Positions 44,796 through 52,303 of a DNA stretch of 64,000 bases are shown here, piece by piece (the stretch's first letter is position 1; each line of letters begins with the position of its first letter). Location: the NCBI RefSeq assembly GCF_014203425.1, contig NZ_JACHJC010000001.1, positions 3,932,001 to 3,996,000 of the forward strand, given 5' to 3'. The notes under the pieces were generated by a model. The model was not told the origin of the DNA. It did not search any database and worked only from the letters and a program-made list of their open reading frames with translations. Position numbers and translations under genes: made by a program. The DNA is from Micromonospora echinospora. Lineage in GTDB: Bacteria; Actinomycetota; Actinomycetes; Mycobacteriales; Micromonosporaceae.

Positions 44796-45044
44796 GTGGT
44801 GATGTGGATCGTGCTCGGGGTCGTGCTGTTCGCGCTGGTCGTTCTGGCTCTGGCGGTCCGTCCGGTGGTGAGCCGCCTGTCCGGGCTGCGCCGTTCCGCG
44901 CTGGCGTTGCAGCGCCGGGCGACCGAAGCGGAGTCGCTGCGTACCGCCGCCGAGGAGTTGCAGGCGCGGGCCGAGTCGCTCCAGGAGCGGATCGTCGTCG
45001 CGCAGGAGCGGATGACGCTGATCAAGGCCAAGCGCGGCGACTGA
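44796..45044 (+). CDS. Small membrane-anchored coiled-coil protein
   Basis: A protein of 82 residues with one N-terminal transmembrane helix (WIVLGVVLFALVVLALAVRP) and a long heptad-type helix (ALQRRATEAESLRTAAEELQ and on to RIVVAQERMTLIKAKRGD). It is predicted N-terminal anchored with the coiled coil in the cytoplasm. No family is recognised. GTG 44796 or the ATG two codons later may start it. Its place between pafC and tatA is typical of small conserved actinobacterial genes. Confidence 0.75.
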   Translation: MVMWIVLGVVLFALVVLALAVRPVVSRLSGLRRSALALQRRATEAESLRTAAEELQARAESLQERIVVAQERMTLIKAKRGD

Positions 45045-45291
45045 ACCGCGTCAGGGAGGTCCGGCGTCCGTCTGAACCGCGCTGGGCGGCGCGACGCGCG
45101 TCGTTTGCGCGTTCCCGGGTGGTTGCGTGCACAATTGCGCGGACCTGGACGGTTGACGGGACACTTCGGGTTGGTCGAAACTTCACCGATCGGGCCGGCA
45201 CCAGCAGGCCCACCGGGGTGGCAAGCCGCTGCGACGCACGTACGATGGGCGGCGACCCACCCTCACCGACACAGAGCGACTGGAGCTTCCC

Positions 45292-45621
45292 ATGGGTGCC
45301 CTCAAGCCGTGGCACATCGCCGTACTCGTGGTCGTGCTGATCCTGCTGTTCGGCGCGAAGCGGCTCCCCGACGCGGCCCGCTCGCTGGGCCGATCCCTGC
45401 GGATCATCAAGGCCGAGACGAAGAGCCTGCAGGACGACGACCGTGACCTCGCCGAGAAGGCGGACGCGCAGGCCGGTTACCAGCCGCTCCCGCCGCAGCA
45501 GCCGGTGCAGGGGCAGCCGTACGCGCAGCAGCAGCCGTACACGCAGCAGCCGTACGCGCCGCACCCGCAGCAGCCGGTCGCTCCGCCGGCCGACCCGGTG
45601 CAGCGCGTCCGCGAGAACTGA
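45292..45621 (+). CDS. tatA: Sec-independent protein translocase subunit TatA
   Basis: The pore-type component of the twin-arginine translocase, 109 residues. It has a short N-terminal membrane helix ([20 protein letters not shown]) with the FGAKRLPD hinge, then the amphipathic helix [20 protein letters not shown], then a low-complexity Gln/Pro/Tyr tail ([17 protein letters not shown]). The tail is long compared with E. coli TatA but normal for actinobacteria. tatC follows 21 bases downstream; no tatB is adjacent, also normal. Confidence 0.96.
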   Translation: MGALKPWHIAVLVVVLILLFGAKRLPDAARSLGRSLRIIKAETKSLQDDDRDLAEKADAQAGYQPLPPQQPVQGQPYAQQQPYTQQPYAPHPQQPVAPPADPVQRVREN

Positions 45622-45642
45622 TCCGAGAGGGCCTCAACCACC

Positions 45643-46596
45643 GTGGCCTTCGGGTTGAAGAAGCGCGGGCCGAGCTCGTTCGCCCGTGCGGCAGAGGGCT
45701 CGATGACGCTCATCGAGCACATCCGCGAGCTGCGCAACCGGCTGTTCCGCGCGTCACTGGCGATCCTTGTCGGTTTCGGGTTCGGCGTGTGGCTGTCCGG
45801 GCCGGTGCTGCACATCCTGCAGAAGCCCTACTGCGACCTGCCCAAGGCGCGGTTGATCGACGGCAACTGCAACTTCGTCCAGCTCGGTCCCGCCGACCTG
45901 TTCCTGCTGCAGATGAAGGTGGCCCTCTGGGTCGGCCTGATCATCGCCGCGCCGATCTGGCTCTACCAGCTCTGGGCGTTCATCGCGCCGGGCCTGCACC
46001 GGCACGAGCGGCGGTACGCGTACTTCTTCACCGCGCTGGCGGCCCCGCTGTTCGCCGCCGGCGCGGTCCTGGCGTACTTCGTCACGTCCAAGGGCCTGGA
46101 GTTCCTGCTCAACGTCTCCGGCGGCGGCGACGTGACCACCACGCTCGACATCACCCGCTACGTCGGGTTCGTCACGAACCTGATCCTGCTGTTCGGGGTC
46201 GCGTTCGAGTTCCCGTTGATCGTGTTGATGCTCAACTTCGTCGGCATGGCCAGCGCCAAGCGGCTGCTCAGCTGGTGGCGGGTGGCGGTCTTCGTGTTCT
46301 TCGCGTTCTCCGCCGTGGTCACACCGACGCCCGACCCGTTCGGCATGACCGCGCTGGCGATCTGCCTCTGCGCGCTCTACTTCGCAGCGGTGGGGGTGGC
46401 GTTCCTCAACGACAGGCGGCGCGGCCGCGGGCGTGAGGTCTACGCCGGCATCGCCGACGACGAGGTGTCACCGCTGGACCTGTCGACCGAGCCGGTGCCT
46501 GCCGGCGGCCGGATCGGGGCGTCCGATCCGATCGGGGCGCCCGAGCCGGTCGCCGCGCCGAAGCCGATCGAGCGCCGCTACGACGACATGACCTGA
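45643..46596 (+). CDS. tatC: Sec-independent protein translocase subunit TatC
   Basis: The twin-arginine signal receptor, 317 residues, six membrane helices. It shows the N-terminal MTLIEHIRELRNRLFRASLA signature, the conserved FKVALWVGLIIAAPIWLYQL-type helix and periplasmic Pro/Glu features, with AFEFPLIVLMLNFVGM later. The C-terminal ~70 residues are a cytoplasmic acidic/proline-rich extension. GTG 45643 is the start. A 13-bp hairpin terminator follows. In Mycobacterium helY follows tatC directly; here about 5.7 kb intervene. Confidence 0.96.
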   Translation: MAFGLKKRGPSSFARAAEGSMTLIEHIRELRNRLFRASLAILVGFGFGVWLSGPVLHILQKPYCDLPKARLIDGNCNFVQLGPADLFLLQMKVALWVGLIIAAPIWLYQLWAFIAPGLHRHERRYAYFFTALAAPLFAAGAVLAYFVTSKGLEFLLNVSGGGDVTTTLDITRYVGFVTNLILLFGVAFEFPLIVLMLNFVGMASAKRLLSWWRVAVFVFFAFSAVVTPTPDPFGMTALAICLCALYFAAVGVAFLNDRRRGRGREVYAGIADDEVSPLDLSTEPVPAGGRIGASDPIGAPEPVAAPKPIERRYDDMT

Positions 46597-46611
46597 CCGA
46601 CCCGCTCACCC

Positions 46612-46644
46612 GGACGCCGTCCCCACCTCACGGGGACGGCGTCC
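46612..46644 (+). terminator. Terminator after tatC
   Basis: GGACGCCGTCCCC (46612-46624) pairs perfectly with GGGGACGGCGTCC (46632-46644), with a 7-base loop, and is followed by GCGTTTCC. Confidence 0.85.
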
Positions 46645-46743
46645 GCGTTTCCGCAGCCGACCCTCTCCGCCGAGCAGAGGACCCGGCACCCTGTCCGAAG
46701 CTGACCTCGGACGTGGTGCCCCGCGTGGACGACCCGCCCTTAG

Positions 46744-46818
46744 GTTGATCATGGACTTGGCGCCCCTCGGATGCCCGATATCCACACTTTGTCCGGGCAG
46801 AAAGTGCAAGATCGCCGG
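46744..46818. repeat. Hybrid intergenic palindrome
   Basis: The left arm GTTGATCATGGACTTGGCG begins at 46744 and resembles the 585-643 family. The right arm AAAGTGCAAGATCGCCGG (46800-46817) belongs to the GATCTTGCACTT family of 4963-5029. The arms pair imperfectly with each other (shared GATC, T, ACTT positions). Confidence 0.6.
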
Positions 46819-46855
46819 GGCCGGGCTGAGGACGGGGGCGGGGCGCGGGGCGGGG

Positions 46856-47740
46856 TCAGGTGATGCGGCGGGCTGCTTGGGGGTGCGGCGGGGGGACCGC
46901 GTCGGGGTGCAGGATCGCGGCTGTCGCCTCGGCGCCGTCGACCAGGCGCGGGCCGGCGCGCACGATCAGCCCGTCCGCGTCCAGTGCCCACACCTGCGCG
47001 CCGGGGAAGTGCCCGGCCACCGTGGCGGCCTGCTCGGCCGCGCCGTCGAGGTGGAAGCCGCACGGCGCGACGAGCACCACGTCGGGACGGGTGGCCCGCA
47101 GGGCGTCCCAGGTGGTCGGGCCGGACCGGGCGCCGGGATGGGTGCCCACCGGCTCGCCGCCGGCCACGTCGACCAGATCGGGGATCCAGTGCCCGGCGCC
47201 GAACGGCGGGTCCACCCATTCGACCACCGCGACCCGTGGCCGGGGCCGGCCGGCCACCGCCGCGCGGATCGCCGCGAGCCGGGCGCGCAGTCCGTCGACA
47301 AGGGCCTCGGCACGATCGGGCACCCGGGCCGCCGCGCCCACCGCGCGGATCGACTCCAGCACGTCGTCCAGGGTGTACGGGTCCAGCGACAGCACCTCCG
47401 CCCGGCACCCGAGGTGGTCCACGGCGTCGGCGACCCGGCCCGAGGGCAGCGCGCAGACACGGCACAGGTCCTGGGTGAGGATCAGGTCCGGGTCCAGCCC
47501 GGCCAGTGCCCCGGCGTGCAGCGTGTAGAGGTCGGCGCCGGCCGCGAGCTGCGCCTTGACGTACGCGTCGATCTCGCCGGGGCTCATGCCCCGGGTGTCC
47601 CGGCCGCCCACGACCACAGTGGTGCCGGACCGGTACGACGCGGGCACCTCGCATTCGAAGGTGACGCCGACCAGATCGTCACCGATACCCAGCGCGTACA
47701 CGATCTCGGTGGCGGAGGGGAGCAGGGAGACCAGCCGCAT
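46856..47740 (-). CDS. Cobalamin-binding (BtuF-like) protein without signal peptide
   Basis: A periplasmic-binding-protein-like fold of class III (BtuF/helical backbone), 294 residues, starting MRLVSLLPSATEIVYALGIG as in cytoplasmic/soluble BtuF-like proteins. Other features are LVGVTFECEVPASYR, DLILTQDLCRVCALP and VAVVEWVDPPFGAGHWIPDL. No signal peptide or lipobox is present, so it should stay in the cytoplasm. Many bacteria have such forms, annotated as cobalamin-binding; the ligand is not proven. No btuCD transporter genes are adjacent. It could relate to B12 supply of MetH, but they are 36 kb apart. Confidence 0.82.
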   Translation of the reverse strand: MRLVSLLPSATEIVYALGIGDDLVGVTFECEVPASYRSGTTVVVGGRDTRGMSPGEIDAYVKAQLAAGADLYTLHAGALAGLDPDLILTQDLCRVCALPSGRVADAVDHLGCRAEVLSLDPYTLDDVLESIRAVGAAARVPDRAEALVDGLRARLAAIRAAVAGRPRPRVAVVEWVDPPFGAGHWIPDLVDVAGGEPVGTHPGARSGPTTWDALRATRPDVVLVAPCGFHLDGAAEQAATVAGHFPGAQVWALDADGLIVRAGPRLVDGAEATAAILHPDAVPPPHPQAARRIT

Positions 47741-47924
47741 GCCGCCATCATGCCGGTCGCGCGGTCGTCCCCGGTGCGCGGGCACATCGGGTCGCCCTCG
47801 GGCCTTGCCGCGACGCCGTACCCGCTTAGACTCTGCTGACTCCGCCGAGCCCCCCGGGCGGTGTGCCGGGGTGCGTCGGCGCCCCGTTCCGGTCAGCACG
47901 CTGACCTGCGCTCCGGAGATCCCG

Positions 47925-48623
47925 ATGAAGAGCCGTACCGCCGCCGTCCTGACCGTCCTCTGCGCGGCCACCGCGCTCACCGCCTGCGGTGACGACGAGC
48001 CCGCGCCGAAGGGCCAGCAGGTGCCGGTGACCGCCACCGACACCAGTTGCGAGGTCACCACCACGCTGTTCACCCCGGGCACCGTCACCTTCACCGTCAC
48101 CAACCGGGGTCAGCAGGCCACCGGGGTCTACGTCTACGGCCGCGAGGGTGACGCCTTCACCAAGGTGATCGCCGAGGTGGCGGACGTGCCGGCGGGCCGT
48201 ACCGGCGACCTGCGTGCCTCGCTGCAGACCGGCACGTACGAGGTGGCCTGCAAGCCGGGCCGGCAGGGCGACGGCGTGCGCACGAAGATCACCGTGTCCG
48301 ACGACGGCAACCTGGCCAGCGCCGCCGCCGAGGTGGCCTACGACCGGTCGGTGACGATCGAGCTGACCGCCGACGCGATGACCGGGGCGGACGCCCTGAT
48401 CGCCGAGCCCGGCGAGAAGCTGGCGTTCAAGGTGACGAACAAGACCGCCGGGGCCCGGACGCTGTACGTGCTCAACCCCGAGGGCAAGCGGGTCGCCGAG
48501 ATGAAGGCGGAGGCGAACGGCACCGCCGAGACGGTGGTGACGCTGGGCGCGGCGGGGGACTGGTCGCTGAAGGTCAAGGGCGACGGTGTGCCGTCGGTGA
48601 GCAAGCGGCTGGTGGTCCGCTAG
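47925..48623 (+). CDS. Lipoprotein with EfeO-type cupredoxin domain
   Basis: A lipid-anchored extracytoplasmic protein of 232 residues. The signal peptide ends in a lipobox (LTAC, Cys ~21). A cupredoxin-like domain (~33-125) reads VPVTATDTSCEVTTTLFTPG, FTVTNRGQQATGVYVYGREG and YEVACKPGRQGDGVRTKITV, close to the N-terminal domain of the iron-uptake protein EfeO. The M75 peptidase domain of EfeO is absent; instead a second beta-sandwich (~140-232, AFKVTNKTAGARTLYVLNPE) follows. Two conserved cysteines (in DTSCEV and EVACKPG) are present. Metal binding is likely but not shown. Confidence 0.75.
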   Translation: MKSRTAAVLTVLCAATALTACGDDEPAPKGQQVPVTATDTSCEVTTTLFTPGTVTFTVTNRGQQATGVYVYGREGDAFTKVIAEVADVPAGRTGDLRASLQTGTYEVACKPGRQGDGVRTKITVSDDGNLASAAAEVAYDRSVTIELTADAMTGADALIAEPGEKLAFKVTNKTAGARTLYVLNPEGKRVAEMKAEANGTAETVVTLGAAGDWSLKVKGDGVPSVSKRLVVR

Positions 48624-48734
48624 GCGTCGATGGCGAAGTCAGTCGATCCGGGTGCATCCACCGGGGACGGTGCGGGCGAAGCAATGGTCGTGACGACAGT
48701 CACGGACCTGGTCGCTTCGACGAAAGGCTCCCCG

Positions 48735-49385
48735 ATGAACATCGCTCGTCTCGCCGCCCGGCTGGCCGTGGGCGCCACGGCTGCGGCGGTGGCCACCACC
48801 GCCGTCGCCGTGCCCGCCCAGGCCGGCGCCAAGCAGCCGGGCACCCGGTCGCTGGCCGCCGTGCTCACCGCCGACAAGAGCGGCTTCGACCGCAATGCGC
48901 GGGACTTCGACGTGCTCACGAAGGCGGTCCTGACGGTGTTGCAGGCCAAGCCGGACTCGCCGGTGAAGGTGCTCACCGACGGCACCGTTGCGCTCACCGC
49001 GTTCGTGCCGAACGACTACGCGTTCCGGGAGCTGGTCCGGGACATCACCGCCGCGAAGAGGCTGCCCGGTGAGCAGGCCGCGTTCGACGCGGTCGCCGGC
49101 CTCGGCGTGGACACCGTGGAGGACGTCCTGCTCTACCACGTGGTGCCGGGCGCCACGATCGACCGGAAGGCGGCGCTCAAGGCGGACGGGGCGGACCTGG
49201 CCACCGCCCTCGGCGCCACCGTCGAGGTGGACGTGAAGCGCTGCTGGTACGGCCGCGAGGTGCGCCTGGTCGACGCCGACACCAGCGACCGCAACGCCAA
49301 GGTGGTGCGGTACGACATCAACAGGGGCAACAAGCAGATCGCGCACGCCGTGGACCGCGTGCTGCGCCCGATCGACCTGCCCTGA
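48735..49385 (+). CDS. Secreted fasciclin-domain protein
   Basis: An exported protein of 216 residues. The signal peptide (ARLAVGATAAAVATTAVAVP, cleavage near AQAGA) is followed by a fasciclin (FAS1) domain: VALTAFVPNDYAFRELV, the H-box-like segment DVLLYHVVPGATIDRKA and the end segment AHAVDRVLRPIDLP. FAS1 domains mediate adhesion or matrix contacts. ATG 48735 fits the signal peptide. It is on the same strand as the preceding lipoprotein but with its own 110-base upstream region. Confidence 0.85.
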   Translation: MNIARLAARLAVGATAAAVATTAVAVPAQAGAKQPGTRSLAAVLTADKSGFDRNARDFDVLTKAVLTVLQAKPDSPVKVLTDGTVALTAFVPNDYAFRELVRDITAAKRLPGEQAAFDAVAGLGVDTVEDVLLYHVVPGATIDRKAALKADGADLATALGATVEVDVKRCWYGREVRLVDADTSDRNAKVVRYDINRGNKQIAHAVDRVLRPIDLP

Positions 49386-49492
49386 ACCACCCCCGCGACG
49401 GCGCCCGGCACCCCGTGCCGGGCGCCGTCGGCGTACGCCGGCCGTGGCGACGCTCTGGTGGCCCGCGCGACCCGTGCCGTACGGTGCTCGCC

Positions 49493-50410
49493 GTGACCGC
49501 GCACGATCATGTCCCGCCCGGTCCCGTCGCCGTGCTCGCCAACCCGAGCGCCGGCCGGGGACGGCACCGAGGGCTGCTGCCCCGCATCCTGGAGCGCCTG
49601 GGTGCCGCCGGCCGGCCGGTCGAGCTGCTGCGCGCGCGTACCCCTGCCGAGGCGGAGGCGGCGTGCCACGCCGCGGTGGCGGACGGCGCCGGGGCGCTGG
49701 TCACTGTGGGTGGCGACGGCACCGTGCACCGCGCGTTGCAGGCGGTCGCCGGCACGGTCGTGCCGCTCGGGCCGGTCCCGGCGGGCACCGGCAACGACTT
49801 CGCGGTGGAGACCGGATTCCCGGCCGACCCGGCAGCAGCGGTCGAGGTGATCGCCGAGGCGCTCGCCACCGGCCGGACCCGCCCGGTCGACCTGGCCCGG
49901 CTGTCCCGGCCCGGCGTCCCCGACCGCTGGTACGGCGCCGTGCTCGCCGCCGGGTTCGACGCCATCGTCAACGAGCGGGCCAACCGGATGCGCTGGCCGC
50001 GCGGTCCCCGCCGGTACGACCTGGCGATCGTGGTCGAGCTGGCCAAGCTGCGGCCACGCCGCTACCGCCTGTCACTGGACGGGGTGCCGCAGGAGGTGGA
50101 CGCGGTGCTGATCGCGGTCGGCAACGTGGCCAGCTACGGCGGTGGCATGCGGATCTGCCCGGAAGCCGACCCGCACGACGGCCTGCTGGACGTGGTGGTC
50201 GGCGGCCGGTTCGACAGGCGCACGCTGATGCGGGTCAAGCCGCAGATCTACCGGGGCACGCACGTCACGCATCCGCTGGTGCGCGCGTACCGGGCACGGA
50301 CCGTGGAGCTGGACACCGACGGCATCACCACGTACGCCGACGGGGAGCGCGCGTTCGACCTGCCGGTGACCGTCACGGCCGCGCCGGCGGCGCTGCGGCT
50401 GCTGCGCTGA
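49493..50410 (+). CDS. Diacylglycerol kinase family lipid kinase
   Basis: A soluble lipid kinase of 305 residues (DagK/YegS family) that phosphorylates diacylglycerol or a related lipid. It has the N-terminal ANPSAGRGR, the ATP-binding GGDGTVHRALQ (~residues 68-78), PAGTGNDFAVETGF, and the C-terminal domain with DGLLDVVVGGRFDRRTLMRV. GTG 49493 is the start. Its 3' end overlaps the convergent transporter gene by 38 bases. Confidence 0.93.
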   Translation: MTAHDHVPPGPVAVLANPSAGRGRHRGLLPRILERLGAAGRPVELLRARTPAEAEAACHAAVADGAGALVTVGGDGTVHRALQAVAGTVVPLGPVPAGTGNDFAVETGFPADPAAAVEVIAEALATGRTRPVDLARLSRPGVPDRWYGAVLAAGFDAIVNERANRMRWPRGPRRYDLAIVVELAKLRPRRYRLSLDGVPQEVDAVLIAVGNVASYGGGMRICPEADPHDGLLDVVVGGRFDRRTLMRVKPQIYRGTHVTHPLVRAYRARTVELDTDGITTYADGERAFDLPVTVTAAPAALRLLR

Positions 50411-51383
50411 CCGGCGGGTCCGGCGCGACCGCCGGGTCCATGCCCGAGGGTGGCACTGCGGCGTCCGGCGGCACCGGGACGGCCGCTGGCGGCGCGGCGG
50501 ACGGAGCGGGTCCGGTGGGGGAGGCGGCGGCGCGGACCGCGCCGGCGCTCGCGGCGACCACCAGCACGATCGCGAGCACCTCGACCGGGTGCAGCGCCTG
50601 GCCGAGCACCAGCCAGCCGGCCACCGCGGCGATCGCCGGGCCGAGGCTCATCATGACCGCGAACGTCGCGGTGGGCAGCCGCCGCAGCGCCGCCAGCTCC
50701 AGGCTGTACGGCAGCACCGAGGCGAGCAGCGCCAGCGCGGTCCCGAGCCCCAGCACCGCCGGGTCGGCGAGCCGCCCGCCCGAGTCGGCCAGCCCGAACG
50801 GCAGCGTGAGGAGGGCGGCGAAGGTCAGCGCGAGGGCCAGCCCGTCGGCGCCGGGGAACCGCGCGCCGATCCGCGCCGAGCAGACGATGTACGCGGCCCA
50901 CATGGCCCCCGCCGTCAGCGCCAGCGCCGCGCCGACCGGGTCGAGCCGGTCGAACCCGCCCTGCCCGAGCAGGGCCACCCCGCCCAGCGCCAGCGCGGCC
51001 CAGAACCAGGCCGCCGCCCGGCGCGCGCCGAACACGGACAGCGCCAGCGGGCCGAGCACCTCCAGCGTCACGGCCGGACCGAGCGGGATCCGCTCGATCG
51101 CCTGGTAGAAGATCGAGTTCATGCCGGCCAGGGCCAGCCCGAACGCGACAACGGCGGCCCAGTCGCGGCGCCCGTACCCGCGCACCCGGGGGCGGCACAC
51201 CACGAGCATCAGCAGCGCGCCGATGGTCAGCCGTAGCGTCACCGCCCCGGCCACCCCGGTACGCGGGAACAGCAGCGCCGCCAGCGCGGAGCCGAACTGC
51301 ACCGACAGCGCCCCGCCGAGCACCAGCGCGACCCCGCCGAGCCGGCCCGGCACACGCGGCGGCAAGGGGTGGGCACCGGTCAT
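50373..51383 (-). CDS. EamA/RhtA family transporter
   Basis: A drug/metabolite transporter of 336 residues with ten helices in two EamA repeats; visible segments include GVALVLGGALSVQFGSALAA, VVAFGLALAGMNSIFYQAIE, AAALALTAGAMWAAYIVCSA-like and FAVMMSLGPAIAAVAGWLVL. The EP-loop segment FAVMMSLGPAIAAVAGWLVLG is close to RhtA (threonine/homoserine exporter). The last ~50 residues are a low-complexity Ala/Pro tail encoded in DNA that overlaps the convergent lipid kinase. Substrate unknown. Confidence 0.88.
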   Translation of the reverse strand: MTGAHPLPPRVPGRLGGVALVLGGALSVQFGSALAALLFPRTGVAGAVTLRLTIGALLMLVVCRPRVRGYGRRDWAAVVAFGLALAGMNSIFYQAIERIPLGPAVTLEVLGPLALSVFGARRAAAWFWAALALGGVALLGQGGFDRLDPVGAALALTAGAMWAAYIVCSARIGARFPGADGLALALTFAALLTLPFGLADSGGRLADPAVLGLGTALALLASVLPYSLELAALRRLPTATFAVMMSLGPAIAAVAGWLVLGQALHPVEVLAIVLVVAASAGAVRAAASPTGPAPSAAPPAAVPVPPDAAVPPSGMDPAVAPDPPVSAAAAAPPARP

Positions 51384-51452
51384 GCCCCTGACGTTAGCCG
51401 GTGCTCCCGGACGAGTTTCCGCCGCTCACCCCACCTGGCCCGGGGTGAGCGC

Positions 51453-52226
51453 TCAGCCGGCCCCGGCCAGGTCGAGCACCGCGCCGAGCCCGTTCGGGCG
51501 GCCGGCGTCGGCGCACGGCAGCACCAGCACCCCGCACCCGGCCGCGACCGCGCCCGCGTCGGCCGGGGTGTCGCCCACCATCAGGGTGCGCTCCGGGTCG
51601 ACGCCGAGCATCCCGCAGGCCCGCAGGAAGATGCCCGGGTCCGGCTTGCAGCGTCCCACCTCGTACGACAGCGCGTACGCGTCGACCAGCGCGTCGAGAT
51701 CCCAGGCGGCGAACAGCGGCCGCAGGTCGAAACCGATGTTGCTGACCACCGCCACCTTCACCCCGGCGGTCCGCAGCGCGCCGAGCACCGGCGCGGTGTC
51801 CGGGTACGGCACCCAGCCCGCGGGCACCAGCACCCGCTCGTAGAGCGCGTCGGCGAACCCGTCGATGCCGGTGTCCACGGTCTCGGCCAGCCCGGTGTAG
51901 GCGCCCCGGTGGGCGTGCGGGTAGAGATCGCGGTCGGCCCACAACTCGGCCAGCCGGGGCGGTACCCGGGCCGGCAGCGGGCCGCCCGCGCGCCCGGCGG
52001 TGAGCAGCCGGTCGGCGAGCGACGTGGCCCGGATCCGGTCCAGCTCGACCCCGCAGGCGTCCGCGGCTGCGAGCACCCAGGCCAGCGGCTCCTCGACCTG
52101 GGCGAGGGTGCCGTGGAAGTCGAAGAGCACCGCCTCCACGGGCCGGCGGGACGGGCGCGGGCCCACGACGTCGTCGGCGCCGCTGGCGGCATGGGGCAGT
52201 TCGGTACGGTCCGGCACGTCGTGCAC
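51453..52226 (-). CDS. HAD family hydrolase with DxH motif I
   Basis: A protein of 257 residues with the HAD fold. Motif I reads VLFDFHGTLAQ: the nucleophile Asp is kept, but the usual second Asp (general acid/base) is His. Motif II is VVSNIGF, motif III has KPDPGIF (Lys) and motif IV MVGDTPADAGAV (Asp), so the rest is intact. The cap (residues ~45-140) is helical. Whether the DxH form is active as a phosphatase cannot be told from sequence. It is divergent from helY. GTG 52226 is used. Confidence 0.88.
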   Translation of the reverse strand: MHDVPDRTELPHAASGADDVVGPRPSRRPVEAVLFDFHGTLAQVEEPLAWVLAAADACGVELDRIRATSLADRLLTAGRAGGPLPARVPPRLAELWADRDLYPHAHRGAYTGLAETVDTGIDGFADALYERVLVPAGWVPYPDTAPVLGALRTAGVKVAVVSNIGFDLRPLFAAWDLDALVDAYALSYEVGRCKPDPGIFLRACGMLGVDPERTLMVGDTPADAGAVAAGCGVLVLPCADAGRPNGLGAVLDLAGAG

Positions 52227-52290
52227 CCTACCGACCCGCTCCGACCGTCCTGCCGGACGGCCTTGACCGGTACTCGTCGGCCGTACCGAT

Positions 52291-52303
52291 TAATCTTGGA
52301 TCC
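52291..52303 (+). promoter_or_regulatory. helY -10 element, probable leaderless transcript
   Basis: TAATCT at 52291-52296 is a good -10 hexamer ending 7 bases before the helY ATG at 52304, so transcription would begin at or next to the start codon. A -35-like TTGACC at 52263-52268 is spaced 22 bases away, longer than optimal. No ribosome site precedes the ATG, which fits leaderless translation. Confidence 0.5.
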
